From the NCBI GenBank assembly GCA_013813345.1, contig JACCRW010000394.1, forward strand, positions 1 to 12,077: a DNA stretch of 12,077 nucleotides. The letters are read 5' to 3'. Position 1 is the stretch's first letter. Each line of letters starts with the position of its first letter. Of the stretch, positions 6,729 to 12,077 are shown piece after piece. This DNA comes from Actinomycetota bacterium (GTDB taxonomy: Bacteria; Actinomycetota; Thermoleophilia; Gaiellales; Gaiellaceae). The notes beneath the pieces were generated by a model. It did no database searches, was not told the DNA's origin, and worked only from the letters and a program-made list of their open reading frames with translations. The position numbers and the translations under genes are program-made.

Positions 6729-7580
6729 TTAGAGAGCCTCCAGAGTCTCGACCAGTTCCTCCAGCCGCACCTCCTCGCCGAAGTGGAGCTCGAGCTTGCC
6801 GGCGGAGACTCGGGCGGGGAGGCCGGTCAGGCGCTCGGCGGCGGCGCGAGCGCGTTCGGCCAGCGCCGGGTCGATCCTGGTCGCTGCGCGTGGACGTCGC
6901 CTCGCGCCTCCGTCTTGTGCCGCCTTCTCGGCACCGCGGACGGACATCGCCTCGCGCACGATCCGCTTCGCGAGCCGCTTGCGCTCATCGTGGTCCGGCA
7001 ACGAGAGCACGGCTCGAGCGTGGCCCTCGGTCAGCTCGCCCCTGGCGACCATCCAGAGCACCTCCTCGGGCAGCTCCAGCAGCCGCAACCGATTCGAGAC
7101 GGCCGGCTTGGAGCGGCCGACGCGCTCAGCCACCTCGCCGAGGGAGAGCTCGAACTCGTCCACGAGCGAGGCGTACGCGCGAGCCTCCTCGACCGGAGAG
7201 AGCTGCTCGCGAGCAACGTTCTCGACGAGGGCGAGTAGCAGGGTCTCGCGGTCATCGGCCTCGCGGACGAGCGCGGGCAGCGTCGCGAGGCCGGCCTCGC
7301 GAGCCGCGCGCCAGCGGCGCTCGCCGGCAATCAGCTCGTAGCCGCCCTCGTTCCGGGGCCGAACGACGATCGGCTGCAAGACGCCCTGCTGCTTGAGCGA
7401 GCTTGCGAGCCCGGTGGTCGCCTCCGGCTCGAAGCGGCGGCGGGGCTGGCGCGGGTTCGCGTGGATCGCGTCGACGGGAAGGTGGGCGAGCTGCGGCCCC
7501 TGGGCCTCGGCGCCGCCGATCAGGACCTCCAAGCCGCGGCCGAGGCCTCGACGCGAACTTGGGTTAGGACCGCTCGACAA
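6729..7580 (-). CDS. parB: Chromosome-partitioning protein ParB
   Basis: CTP-dependent DNA clamp that loads at parS sites near the origin, spreads, and works with ParA to segregate chromosomes. It is 283 aa from TTG 7580. That start is needed because the conserved N-terminal ParA-contact region RRGLGRGLEVLIGG lies at 10-23. The N-terminal CTPase domain follows: NPRQPRRRF (42-50), SLKQQGVLQPIVVRP (61-75), GERRWRAAREAG (86-97) and ENVAREQLSPVEEARAY (120-136). The HTH for parS recognition is about 146-168 (SLGEVAERVGRSKPAVSNRL). A basic linker (about 221-235) and the dimerisation domain (LEELVETLEAL at the end) complete it. The TTG start lies inside the last codons of parA, a 17-base overlap, so synthesis is likely coupled to ParA. 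No full parS is visible in this window. Confidence 0.95.
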   Translation of the reverse strand: MSSGPNPSSRRGLGRGLEVLIGGAEAQGPQLAHLPVDAIHANPRQPRRRFEPEATTGLASSLKQQGVLQPIVVRPRNEGGYELIAGERRWRAAREAGLATLPALVREADDRETLLLALVENVAREQLSPVEEARAYASLVDEFELSLGEVAERVGRSKPAVSNRLRLLELPEEVLWMVARGELTEGHARAVLSLPDHDERKRLAKRIVREAMSVRGAEKAAQDGGARRRPRAATRIDPALAERARAAAERLTGLPARVSAGKLELHFGEEVRLEELVETLEAL

Positions 7581-8319
7581 GCTCCATCGCCACCTTCCAG
7601 TACGCCTCGGCCCCGGAGGAGCGGCGGTCGTACGCGATTGCAGGGAGACCGTGACTCGGCGCCTCGGCGAGGCGGACCGACCGTGGGACCGTCGTCGTGA
7701 AGACCAGCTCGCCGAAGTGACGCCGCACCTCCGCCTCGACCTCGGCGGCGAGCCTCGTCCGTCCGTCGACCATCGTCAGCAGGATCCCGGCGATCCCGAG
7801 CCGCGGATTCAGCCGCTTCTTGACGAGCTCGATCGAGCCGAGTAGTTGCGAGAGGCCTTCGAGTGCGTAGTACTCGGCCTGCACGGGGACGAGCACGCGG
7901 TCGGCCGCCGCGAGGGCGTTCACGGTCAGCGGCCCGAACGAGGGCGGGCAATCGAGGAAGACGAACCGATAGCGGTCTCGCGCACCCGCGAGGGAGGCCT
8001 GGAGGTAGCGCTCGCCGTCGGCGTGGCGGCCGAGCTCCACGGCAGCGCCCGCGAGCTCCGGCTTCGCCGGCACGAGCTGGAGGTTGGCAAAGCGTGTCGG
8101 GCGCGCGACCTCGGCAACGGAGGCGCCGTCGAGGAGGTCGTAGCTCGAGCTGCCGTTCGCCTTCTCGCCGAGGCCGGAGGTCGCGTTCGCCTGCGGATCG
8201 AGGTCGACGAGCAGCGCCTGCTCCCCGGCCTCGGCGAGGCAGGCTGCGAGGTTGACGGCGGTCGTCGTCTTGCCGACGCCGCCCTTCTGGTTCGCGAGCG
8301 CGTAGATGGTGCCGGGCAT
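7564..8319 (-). CDS. parA: Chromosome-partitioning ATPase ParA (Soj type)
   Basis: Deviant Walker ATPase that binds the nucleoid as an ATP dimer and is displaced by ParB, driving origin segregation. The 251-aa protein starts at ATG 8319. The deviant Walker A motif is KGGVGKTTT (12-20) with signature Lys12 and catalytic-loop Lys17. Switch I DLDPQANATSGLG begins near residue 39. Walker B is the hydrophobic FVFLDCPPSF stretch about 85 residues further on. There is no N-terminal HTH, so this is the short chromosomal or Ib-like form. There is no Shine-Dalgarno before the ATG; instead a TAGGCT hexamer stands six bases upstream (see promoter entry). The gene runs into parB with a 17-base overlap. 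Its upstream neighbour is a divergent DUF6886 gene rather than rsmG, which is the usual partner. Confidence 0.96.
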   Translation of the reverse strand: MPGTIYALANQKGGVGKTTTAVNLAACLAEAGEQALLVDLDPQANATSGLGEKANGSSSYDLLDGASVAEVARPTRFANLQLVPAKPELAGAAVELGRHADGERYLQASLAGARDRYRFVFLDCPPSFGPLTVNALAAADRVLVPVQAEYYALEGLSQLLGSIELVKKRLNPRLGIAGILLTMVDGRTRLAAEVEAEVRRHFGELVFTTTVPRSVRLAEAPSHGLPAIAYDRRSSGAEAYWKVAMELVERS

Positions 8320-8325
8320 GCTTCA

Positions 8326-8331
8326 AGCCTA
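8326..8331 (-). promoter_or_regulatory. Candidate -10 (TAGGCT) for leaderless parA
   Basis: On the minus strand TAGGCT is followed by six bases (TGAAGC) and then the parA ATG at 8319. The spacing matches TANNNT leaderless promoters, with transcription starting at or next to the A of ATG. It sits back to back with the plus-strand element at 8346-8351 in a gap of only 38 bases. Confidence 0.5.
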
Positions 8332-8345
8332 GAGAGGGGGGCGGC

Positions 8346-8351
8346 TAGAGT
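8346..8351 (+). promoter_or_regulatory. Candidate -10 (TAGAGT) for the leaderless DUF6886 gene
   Basis: TAGAGT ends six bases before the GTG at 8358, so the expected transcription start is the start codon itself. There is no ribosome-binding site between them. A weak -35-like TTCAAG lies at 8322-8327 with an 18-base spacer, overlapping the parA -10 on the opposite strand, so the two promoters might interfere. Confidence 0.5.
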
Positions 8352-8357
8352 CGCGAC

Positions 8358-8906
8358 GTGCGCGATCCGGCTCCGCCGCACGCAAACGAGGGCCCGCACG
8401 CTCTCTGGCATGTGAGCGGGGAGTCCGGCATCCAGCGGTTCGAGCCTCGGCTCGGCGGCTCGTATCTGCCCGCGCAGGCATTCGTCTGGGCGATCGACAC
8501 CCGCCATCTGCCGCTGTACTGGTTCCCGCGCGAGTGCCCGCGAGCAACGTTCTGGGCCGGCAAGAGGACCACGGCTGCGGACGTCAAACTCCTCGGCGGC
8601 TCCGAGCGGGTGCACGCGATCGAGGATGGCTGGATCGAGCGGATGCGTGCAGCCGAGGTCTTCGCATATCGACTCCCCGCGGCCGTCTTCGAGCGACACC
8701 CCGACGTCGGCGGCTACTGGCTTTCACGGGTCGTGGTCGAGCCGCTCGAGACGCGACGACTGCATGATCTCGCGCAGCTCCACGAGCAAGCGGGGATCGA
8801 GCTCAGGGTGATCCCGAACCTCTGGCCGCTGTGGAACAAGATCACCAGCTCGACCCTCGAGTTCAGCGGGATTCGGCTCCGGAACGCACGCCCGGCTCCG
8901 GCTTAG
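8358..8906 (+). CDS. DUF6886 family protein, 182 aa
   Basis: A conserved protein of unknown function. I recognise the layout of the DUF6886 family. An N-terminal HVSGESGIQRFEPR (18-31) resembles the start of ADP-ribosyltransferase-like or RES-like folds. This is followed by FVWAIDTRHLPLYWFPRECP (about 42-61) and ATFWAG. The second half has GYWLSRVVVEPLE (about 118-130) and ends with VIPNLWPLW and the STLEFSGIRLRNA stretch. It is soluble, with no signal peptide. The gene starts at GTG 8358 and is the only plus-strand gene between parA and dnaA. Its stop TAG (8904-8906) overlaps the rsmG stop on the other strand. Codon use is as GC-rich as its neighbours, so there is no sign of recent transfer. 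The enzymatic activity, if any, is not shown. Confidence 0.78.
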   Translation: MRDPAPPHANEGPHALWHVSGESGIQRFEPRLGGSYLPAQAFVWAIDTRHLPLYWFPRECPRATFWAGKRTTAADVKLLGGSERVHAIEDGWIERMRAAEVFAYRLPAAVFERHPDVGGYWLSRVVVEPLETRRLHDLAQLHEQAGIELRVIPNLWPLWNKITSSTLEFSGIRLRNARPAPA

Positions 8907-9466
8907 GCCAGCGGCCGTTTCCTCGCAAGGCCGGGACGGCGGGGGAAGCCGGGCGGAGTCGGGCCGGTCTTGCGCAGGACGAGGAAGCCGGGCGGGCTCT
9001 CCGCGAGCTCGCCTCCCACCCGCTCGGCCGCGCGGGCCACCCGGTCGGGCTCCGCGCTCGGTCCGACCCAGAGGATCACCGCCCCGCCCTCCTTCACGAG
9101 CGGCAGGCACCACTCCGCCGCGACGGGCGGGTGAGCGAGCGCCTTGGCGACGGCGACCTCGTAACAGTCTGTTACTTGAGTCTCTGCTCGGCCCCAGATC
9201 ACGCTCAGGTTCGGGAGCTCGGCTGTCCAGCGCTCGAGGAACTCGGCCTTACGGCGCTCTGCCTCGAGCAGCGTCACGGCCCGATCCGGGAGCGAAGCGG
9301 CGAGCGGGATCCCGGGGGTACCGCCGCCGGAACCGACGTCCACGATCGGCCCATCGAGCCCCCGCACGAGGTCGAGCCCCGCCAGCGCGTCCTCGAACAA
9401 CACCCGCCTCGCCTCGACTGGATCCTTCAGCGCCGTCAGCCCTGGCGTCGCCAGGACCGCCGCCAA
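8903..9466 (-). CDS. rsmG: 16S rRNA (guanine-527-N7)-methyltransferase RsmG (GidB)
   Basis: SAM-dependent methyltransferase that modifies G527 (E. coli numbering) of 16S rRNA; loss of this mark gives low-level streptomycin resistance in several bacteria. The SAM-binding motif is PIVDVGSGGGTPGIPLA (40-56), followed by the acidic strand end LLEAERRKAEFLERW (66-80) and the later AVAKAL and GG-containing strands. The basic tail is GFPRRPGLARKRPL. From TTG 9466 it is 187 aa, shorter than E. coli RsmG (207). The family's N-terminal LxxW...LTA...dp pattern already begins before the TTG: upstream in frame comes DVLERW, then LTALKDPVEARRVLFEDAL follows. No ATG, GTG or TTG exists further upstream before an in-frame stop, so either a CTG at 9490 is used or the N-terminus is short. 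It lies 16 bases after jag. Confidence 0.92.
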   Translation of the reverse strand: MAAVLATPGLTALKDPVEARRVLFEDALAGLDLVRGLDGPIVDVGSGGGTPGIPLAASLPDRAVTLLEAERRKAEFLERWTAELPNLSVIWGRAETQVTDCYEVAVAKALAHPPVAAEWCLPLVKEGGAVILWVGPSAEPDRVARAAERVGGELAESPPGFLVLRKTGPTPPGFPRRPGLARKRPLA

Positions 9467-9482
9467 CCAGCGCTCGAGAACG

Positions 9483-10184
9483 TCAGACAGCGACGTTGCG
9501 CGGAACGATGACCACGTAGCGGTTCGGCTCCGTCCCCTCGCTCAGAGTCTCGATCTCGGGATCGTCCTTCAGCCGCTCGTGTACGACCTTGCGCTCCACC
9601 GCGGTCATAGGCTCGAGCGCCACCCGCTGACCTGTCGCCGAAGCCTGCTCGGCGAGCCGAAGCGCGAGCGCGTCGAGAGCGGTCTGCCGACGCGCGCGAT
9701 AGCCGGCCGCGTCGACCACGACCCGCTTGCGCTCGTCGTAACGGCCGCGATAGAGGACCGCGCTCGCGAGGTACTGGATCGCATCGATCGTCTGGCCGTG
9801 CTTGCCGATCAGCATTCCGAGCTCGGGGCCGTCGCAGGTCGCGCGGATCTCCTCGTCCGTCTCTTCGATCGCGATCTGCGAGCGAGCGCCGATCTCGTGC
9901 GCGATTCGGTCGACGAGCTCGCGCAGGCGCGCTCCATCCGCGCTCTCGCCCTCGGCCGGCTCGGAGCGAGCGGCGACGGGCGGGGCGCCGTCTTCCTCGA
10001 TGCTCGCCAGCACTCGGGCGGGCTCGTACCCCACTCCGAGGAGGCCGCGCTCGCCCTCGCTCACGACTTGGAAGCGCACCTGCGTCTTATCGAGACCCGG
10101 CCGCTTCCGCTCGAGCTCGCGCAGGGCCGACCACTTCGCCTCGCCGACCGTCTCCCCGCTTGCCTCCACGGAGACCTCCGTCAC
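9483..10184 (-). CDS. jag: RNA-binding protein Jag/KhpB (SpoIIIJ-associated)
   Basis: Cytoplasmic RNA-binding protein co-encoded with YidC. In firmicutes KhpB pairs with KhpA and influences cell elongation and mRNA levels. The 233-aa protein has a Jag_N domain at 1-57 (VSVEASGETVGEAKWSAL, then GERGLLGVGYEPARV). An acidic linker spans about 60-85. The KH domain at about 88-160 contains the GxxG loop IGKHGQTIDAIQYL (126-139). The R3H domain at about 160-230 carries Arg198 and His202 (ERKVVHERL). All three domains are intact. It starts at GTG 10184, which overlaps the yidC stop (GTGA), implying coupled translation. It sits in the conserved rpmH-rnpA-yidD-yidC-jag-rsmG order. Confidence 0.95.
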   Translation of the reverse strand: MTEVSVEASGETVGEAKWSALRELERKRPGLDKTQVRFQVVSEGERGLLGVGYEPARVLASIEEDGAPPVAARSEPAEGESADGARLRELVDRIAHEIGARSQIAIEETDEEIRATCDGPELGMLIGKHGQTIDAIQYLASAVLYRGRYDERKRVVVDAAGYRARRQTALDALALRLAEQASATGQRVALEPMTAVERKVVHERLKDDPEIETLSEGTEPNRYVVIVPRNVAV

Positions 10185-11023
10185 CGGCGGGCGCCGCCCT
10201 TCTTGCGCTTGACCTTCTTGACCCGCGGCGGGCCGTTCTGGACGGGCTTCGGCTCGTTCGTCGAGTTCGTCTCCGCCGGACGCTCCGCTTTCGCCGTGGC
10301 CTCGCTCTTAGGCGGCGTCCGCGAGCTCTTCTTCGGCGGCGGCTCCCGCTTCGGCGTCAGCTTGCGCGTGATCAGCCCCTGACCCGTCGTCCAGAGGTTC
10401 GTGGTCAGCCAGTAGAGCATCAGGCCGGCCGGGAAGTTGAGCACGAACGGGATGAACGCGATCGGCAGGATCAACATCAGCGCGCGCTGGGCCGGCTGCA
10501 TGGTCGCCGACATCAGGTACGACGAGGTGAGCTGGCTGATCGCGTACATGACGACGAGGAGCGGCCCCCAGCCGACCTTCGTGTTGTCGATGATGTGGAC
10601 GAGGTTGAGCCACTCGAGGTCGCCCGTGCCCTCCCCCATCGCGCGGTAGGCCGGGAAGATCTCGCCCTCGAAGCCCCGGAGGACGAAGAAGAGGCCGATG
10701 AAGACCGGGATCTGCGCGACGATCGGCAGGCAGGAGGCGGCCGGGTTGATCTGGTTCTCCTTGTAGAACGCCATCAGCTCCTGGTTCATCTTCTGGCGGT
10801 CGTGCTTGTACTTCGTCTGGAGCGCCTTCATCTCCGGGGCGTGCGCCTGGAGGTTCTGCATCGAGTGGATCTGGCGGACGGTGAGCGGGACGAGGAGCAT
10901 CCGCACGATCACGACGAGGGCGACGATCGACCAGGCCCAGGGGAGGCCAACCGTGTCGTGGAGGTTCGTGAGCGCCCAGGTGAGGAGATCCTCGAGCGGA
11001 GTGAGGATGCCGGCGAGGATCAT
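10181..11023 (-). CDS. yidC: Membrane protein insertase YidC (Oxa1 family)
   Basis: Inserts and folds membrane proteins, alone or with SecYEG. The 280-aa protein starts at ATG 11023, fixed by a 4-base overlap with yidD; an ATG at 11050 would add nine residues inside yidD. There is no long periplasmic P1 domain and no lipobox cysteine, so it is the compact Gram-positive or actinobacterial type. It has five hydrophobic segments, with the functional Arg41 in the first core helix (IVRMLLVPLTVRQ, 39-51). A charged cytoplasmic hairpin follows (HAPEMKALQTKYKHDRQKMN), then the helix CLPIVAQIPVFIGLFFVLRG and the pair near LMLILPIAFIPFVLNFPAGLMLYW. The tail from about residue 220 is long, basic and disordered (ending VKKVKRKKGGARR), which in this family helps bind the ribosome. 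Confidence 0.97.
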   Translation of the reverse strand: MILAGILTPLEDLLTWALTNLHDTVGLPWAWSIVALVVIVRMLLVPLTVRQIHSMQNLQAHAPEMKALQTKYKHDRQKMNQELMAFYKENQINPAASCLPIVAQIPVFIGLFFVLRGFEGEIFPAYRAMGEGTGDLEWLNLVHIIDNTKVGWGPLLVVMYAISQLTSSYLMSATMQPAQRALMLILPIAFIPFVLNFPAGLMLYWLTTNLWTTGQGLITRKLTPKREPPPKKSSRTPPKSEATAKAERPAETNSTNEPKPVQNGPPRVKKVKRKKGGARR

Positions 11024-11229
11024 GCGTAGTCCACGCCGCCGTGGCTCCACGGGTTACAGCGCAGCAGACGCCAGACCGCTTTCCCAGTCCCCTTCAGAAG
11101 CCCGTGCTTCTCGAAGGCGTCGAGGGCGTACTGCGAGCAGCTCGGGTGGTACTTGCAGGTTCCCTCCGGCGTCAGCCGCCCGAAGGTCTGCCGCCAGGCC
11201 TGGACGAGCGCGATCCCGAGGTATCTCAT
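11020..11229 (-). CDS. yidD: Membrane protein insertion efficiency factor YidD
   Basis: Small (69 aa) membrane-associated protein that improves YidC-dependent insertion; the exact mechanism is not known. The sequence is typical and full length: an amphipathic N-terminus (MRYLGIALVQAWRQTFGRL), then CKYHPSCSQYALDAFEKHG (25-43) with the conserved Cys25 and Cys31, and the closing WRLLRCNPWSHGGVD (53-67). It starts at ATG 11229 inside the rnpA stop and ends inside the yidC start, both as ATGA overlaps, so it is translated as part of a coupled chain. Confidence 0.96.
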   Translation of the reverse strand: MRYLGIALVQAWRQTFGRLTPEGTCKYHPSCSQYALDAFEKHGLLKGTGKAVWRLLRCNPWSHGGVDYA

Positions 11230-11600
11230 GCAGACGCCTTCTCGAGCACCTCGGTTACGCGCTCGACGAGCCAGTCGTGGCCGCGAGTGTCAGCCGGCTC
11301 GGCCAGCCCGGGCCGCGCCACGAGCACGTAGTCGTGGCCCGGGCGGGCCGTCGCGGCGAGCTCTGCCCAGGTCGCGCGGAGCTGTCGCTTGACGCGGTTG
11401 CGAACGACTGCGTTCCCCACCGACTTCGGCACGGCGAGGCCCAGGCGCGGCGCGTCTCCCCGTGACTCCTCGTCGCCGGCGTCCCGTGGGAACCAATGGA
11501 GAACGAGATAGCGGGTCGTCGTCGAACGTCCACGACGGTAGACGGCGTCGAAGTCGCGGGAGCGAGAGAGGCGATTCCGGCGCTGCGTCGTGTCGCTCAT
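11226..11600 (-). CDS. rnpA: Ribonuclease P protein component
   Basis: Protein subunit of RNase P, which trims the 5' leader from tRNA precursors together with the rnpB RNA. The 124-aa, basic protein carries the family signature SVGNAVVRNRVKRQLR (60-75), which contains the RNR motif that contacts RNA. N-terminal LSRSRDFDAVYRRGR (11-25) and the RLGLAVPKS strand (52-60) also match. A slightly acidic insertion lies at 39-50. It starts at ATG 11600, 36 bases after the rpmH stop, and overlaps yidD by 4 bases. The usual rpmH-rnpA pairing gives high confidence. Confidence 0.97.
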   Translation of the reverse strand: MSDTTQRRNRLSRSRDFDAVYRRGRSTTTRYLVLHWFPRDAGDEESRGDAPRLGLAVPKSVGNAVVRNRVKRQLRATWAELAATARPGHDYVLVARPGLAEPADTRGHDWLVERVTEVLEKASA

Positions 11601-11636
11601 GCTGGTGCTCGGGAGAATGGCGTTCTGCGCGTCGGC

Positions 11637-11771
11637 TCAGGCGGAGAGGTTCTTGCGGCCCTTCGCCCTCCGACGCTTCAAGATCGCCTGTCCTGCTTTC
11701 GTCGCCATGCGCGCGCGGAAGCCGTGCTTGCGCTTGCGGCGTCGGACGTTGGGCTGATAGGTGCGTTTCAC
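11637..11771 (-). CDS. rpmH: 50S ribosomal protein L34
   Basis: Small basic protein of the large ribosomal subunit. From GTG 11771 it is exactly 44 aa and matches L34 throughout (MKRTYQPN, then RKRKHGFRARMATKAGQAIL, 13-32, and the lysine/arginine-rich end). The frame is open upstream to 11894, but that extension crosses a T-tract, a palindrome and a DnaA box and is not coding. There is no strong Shine-Dalgarno close to the GTG; a GAGGG lies about 16 bases before it. It is the first gene of the rpmH-rnpA-yidD-yidC-jag-rsmG unit and divergent from dnaA, the usual arrangement next to the origin. Confidence 0.97.
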   Translation of the reverse strand: MKRTYQPNVRRRKRKHGFRARMATKAGQAILKRRRAKGRKNLSA

Positions 11772-11792
11772 GGTGAGTTCGCTTTCCCTCGG

Positions 11793-11813
11793 AAAAAAGC
11801 CGCCGGCCGGCGG
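11793..11813 (-). other. GC palindrome with T6 tract in the rpmH leader
   Basis: CCGCCGGCCGGCGG (11800-11813) is a perfect 14-base palindrome able to form a 5-bp stem with a GGCC loop. On the minus strand it is followed, after one C, by six T (11798-11793) and lies 22 bases before the rpmH GTG. This is the shape of an intrinsic terminator or attenuator, but it would sit almost at the 5' end of the transcript from the -10 at 11822-11827. It may instead stop transcripts arriving from the dnaA side or protect the mRNA end. Confidence 0.5.
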
Positions 11814-11821
11814 AGGTGAAA

Positions 11822-11827
11822 AGTATA
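11822..11827 (-). promoter_or_regulatory. Candidate -10 (TATACT) for the rpmH operon
   Basis: TATACT on the minus strand is a near-consensus hexamer in very GC-rich surroundings. Transcription would start about 11815, giving a leader of about 44 bases before rpmH. The expected -35 region, about 17 bases further upstream (near 11845-11850), has no good match and touches the DnaA box at 11849-11857. Confidence 0.55.
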
Positions 11828-11848
11828 GACGAGGCTCGCCGCGGCCCG

Positions 11849-11857
11849 TTATCCACA
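11849..11857 (+). promoter_or_regulatory. DnaA box, perfect consensus (TTATCCACA)
   Basis: The nine bases match the bacterial DnaA-box consensus exactly. Placement in the rpmH-dnaA gap is where boxes are expected for origin function and dnaA autoregulation. It also lies near -34 to -42 relative to the predicted rpmH start, so bound DnaA could affect that promoter. Confidence 0.85.
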
Positions 11858-11916
11858 GCCGGCCGCGTGGGTGGAAAGAGCCGCAAACGGGCACCGCGAC
11901 ACGCGTTCGCCCACAG

Positions 11917-11938
11917 CTTTTCCCCAGGTGTGGAGAAG
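11917..11938. promoter_or_regulatory. Inverted pair of DnaA-box-like sites
   Basis: TGTGGAGAA (11929-11937) is, on the minus strand, TTCTCCACA, one mismatch from the DnaA-box consensus. Two bases to its left, TTTTCCCCA (11918-11926) differs at two positions and faces the other way. Together with flanking C and G they form an imperfect inverted repeat. I rate the right-hand box as likely and the left-hand one as tentative. Confidence 0.55.
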
Positions 11939-11995
11939 TCCGCGCGTTGGCAAAAACCCCTGCTCAGCGCCGTTTCACGAACTGCGGCGACGGGA

Positions 11996-12024
11996 TTGAG
12001 GTCGCTCCTGGACGCTGCTATGCT
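11996..12024 (+). promoter_or_regulatory. Promoter for dnaA (TTGAGG, 17-base spacer, TATGCT)
   Basis: A -35 TTGAGG (11996-12001) and a -10 TATGCT (12019-12024) are separated by exactly 17 bases, the best housekeeping-sigma promoter in the window. Transcription should start near 12031. An AGGAG at 12048-12052 follows as a ribosome-binding site candidate. Confidence 0.7.
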
Positions 12025-12065
12025 CGCCGCTCCCTACGAGCTGTGAGAGGAGTCGAAGCGCCGGC

Positions 12066-12077
12066 GTGGAGCACCAG
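12066..12077 (+). CDS. dnaA: Probable first codons of dnaA, rest outside window
   Basis: GTG GAG CAC CAG (M-E-H-Q) at the very edge is a possible start. The assignment rests on context: divergent rpmH, DnaA boxes, a strong plus-strand promoter and AGGAG at 12048-12052. The 13-base gap from AGGAG to this GTG is longer than usual, so the true start could lie just past the edge. Four codons alone cannot identify the gene. Confidence 0.4.

Larger units (their letters stand above)
11772..12065. other. rpmH-dnaA intergenic region, probable origin-proximal regulatory region
   Basis: These 294 bases carry no credible gene. They hold divergent promoters for rpmH (minus) and dnaA (plus), one perfect DnaA box, one likely and one or two weak boxes, the GC palindrome with a T-tract, and a GTTTCACG parS-like half-site at 11972-11979. 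I see no AT-rich unwinding element here, so the replication origin proper may lie on the far side of dnaA, between dnaA and dnaN, as in many actinobacteria. Confidence 0.6.

Noticed and set aside
7208..8553. Exact 15-base repeat at 7208-7222 and 8539-8553
   Set aside because: Each copy is explained by codons of parB and of the DUF6886 gene on opposite strands; no flanking similarity, so chance is likely.
11816..12046. 76-codon plus-strand open frame across the rpmH-dnaA gap
   Set aside because: It crosses DnaA boxes and the dnaA promoter and has no recognisable protein features.

Overview
This is a high-GC window (roughly 70% by eye), with GTG and TTG starts and actinobacterial-style families. 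I infer a deep-branching actinobacterium of the Thermoleophilia type (Gaiellales or Solirubrobacterales). Lineage is inferred from gene content and base composition only. The right half is the classic replication-origin neighbourhood. Reading leftward from about 11.8 kb on the minus strand it carries rpmH, rnpA, yidD, yidC, jag(khpB) and rsmG, then parA and parB. The dnaA gene very probably begins at the extreme right edge on the plus strand.

Left part (1-5725). On the minus strand are a GT51 class A penicillin-binding protein, cut by the window edge, and an MscS-type channel whose stop codon overlaps the PBP start. Divergent from them, a plus-strand cluster encodes a PIG-V-like GT-C glycosyltransferase, a CPBP intramembrane protease, a secreted L,D-transpeptidase (PKD, Ig-like, peptidoglycan-binding and YkuD domains), a PrcB-like exported protein and a free-standing AroQ-type chorismate mutase. 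The glycosyltransferase/CPBP, transpeptidase/PrcB and PrcB/mutase pairs overlap. Most of this region serves the cell envelope: peptidoglycan polymerisation, 3-3 cross-linking, osmotic safety and lipid-linked sugar transfer.

Middle (5722-6731). A bifunctional-nuclease (DUF151) gene on the minus strand ends in stop-to-stop contact with the mutase gene. It diverges from a short acidic hypothetical gene, which is followed by tRNA-Ile(GAU) and a strong hairpin terminator that can also serve parB from the other side.

Right part (6729-12077). parA-parB (chromosome segregation) is separated from rsmG by one opposite-strand gene of the DUF6886 type. rnpA, yidD, yidC and jag are linked by successive 4-base ATGA/GTGA overlaps, so they are probably translationally coupled. 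They connect tRNA processing (RNase P protein), membrane insertion (YidC/YidD) and RNA binding (Jag). The rpmH-dnaA gap (11772-12065) holds a perfect DnaA box, a second near-perfect box, a GC palindrome with a T-tract, and outward-facing promoters for rpmH and dnaA.

I found no CRISPR array, insertion sequence, phage gene or recognisable defence system. The most interesting signals are regulatory and architectural: leaderless promoter patterns, the DUF6886 insertion, the RsmG start problem, and the DnaA box lying over the rpmH promoter.
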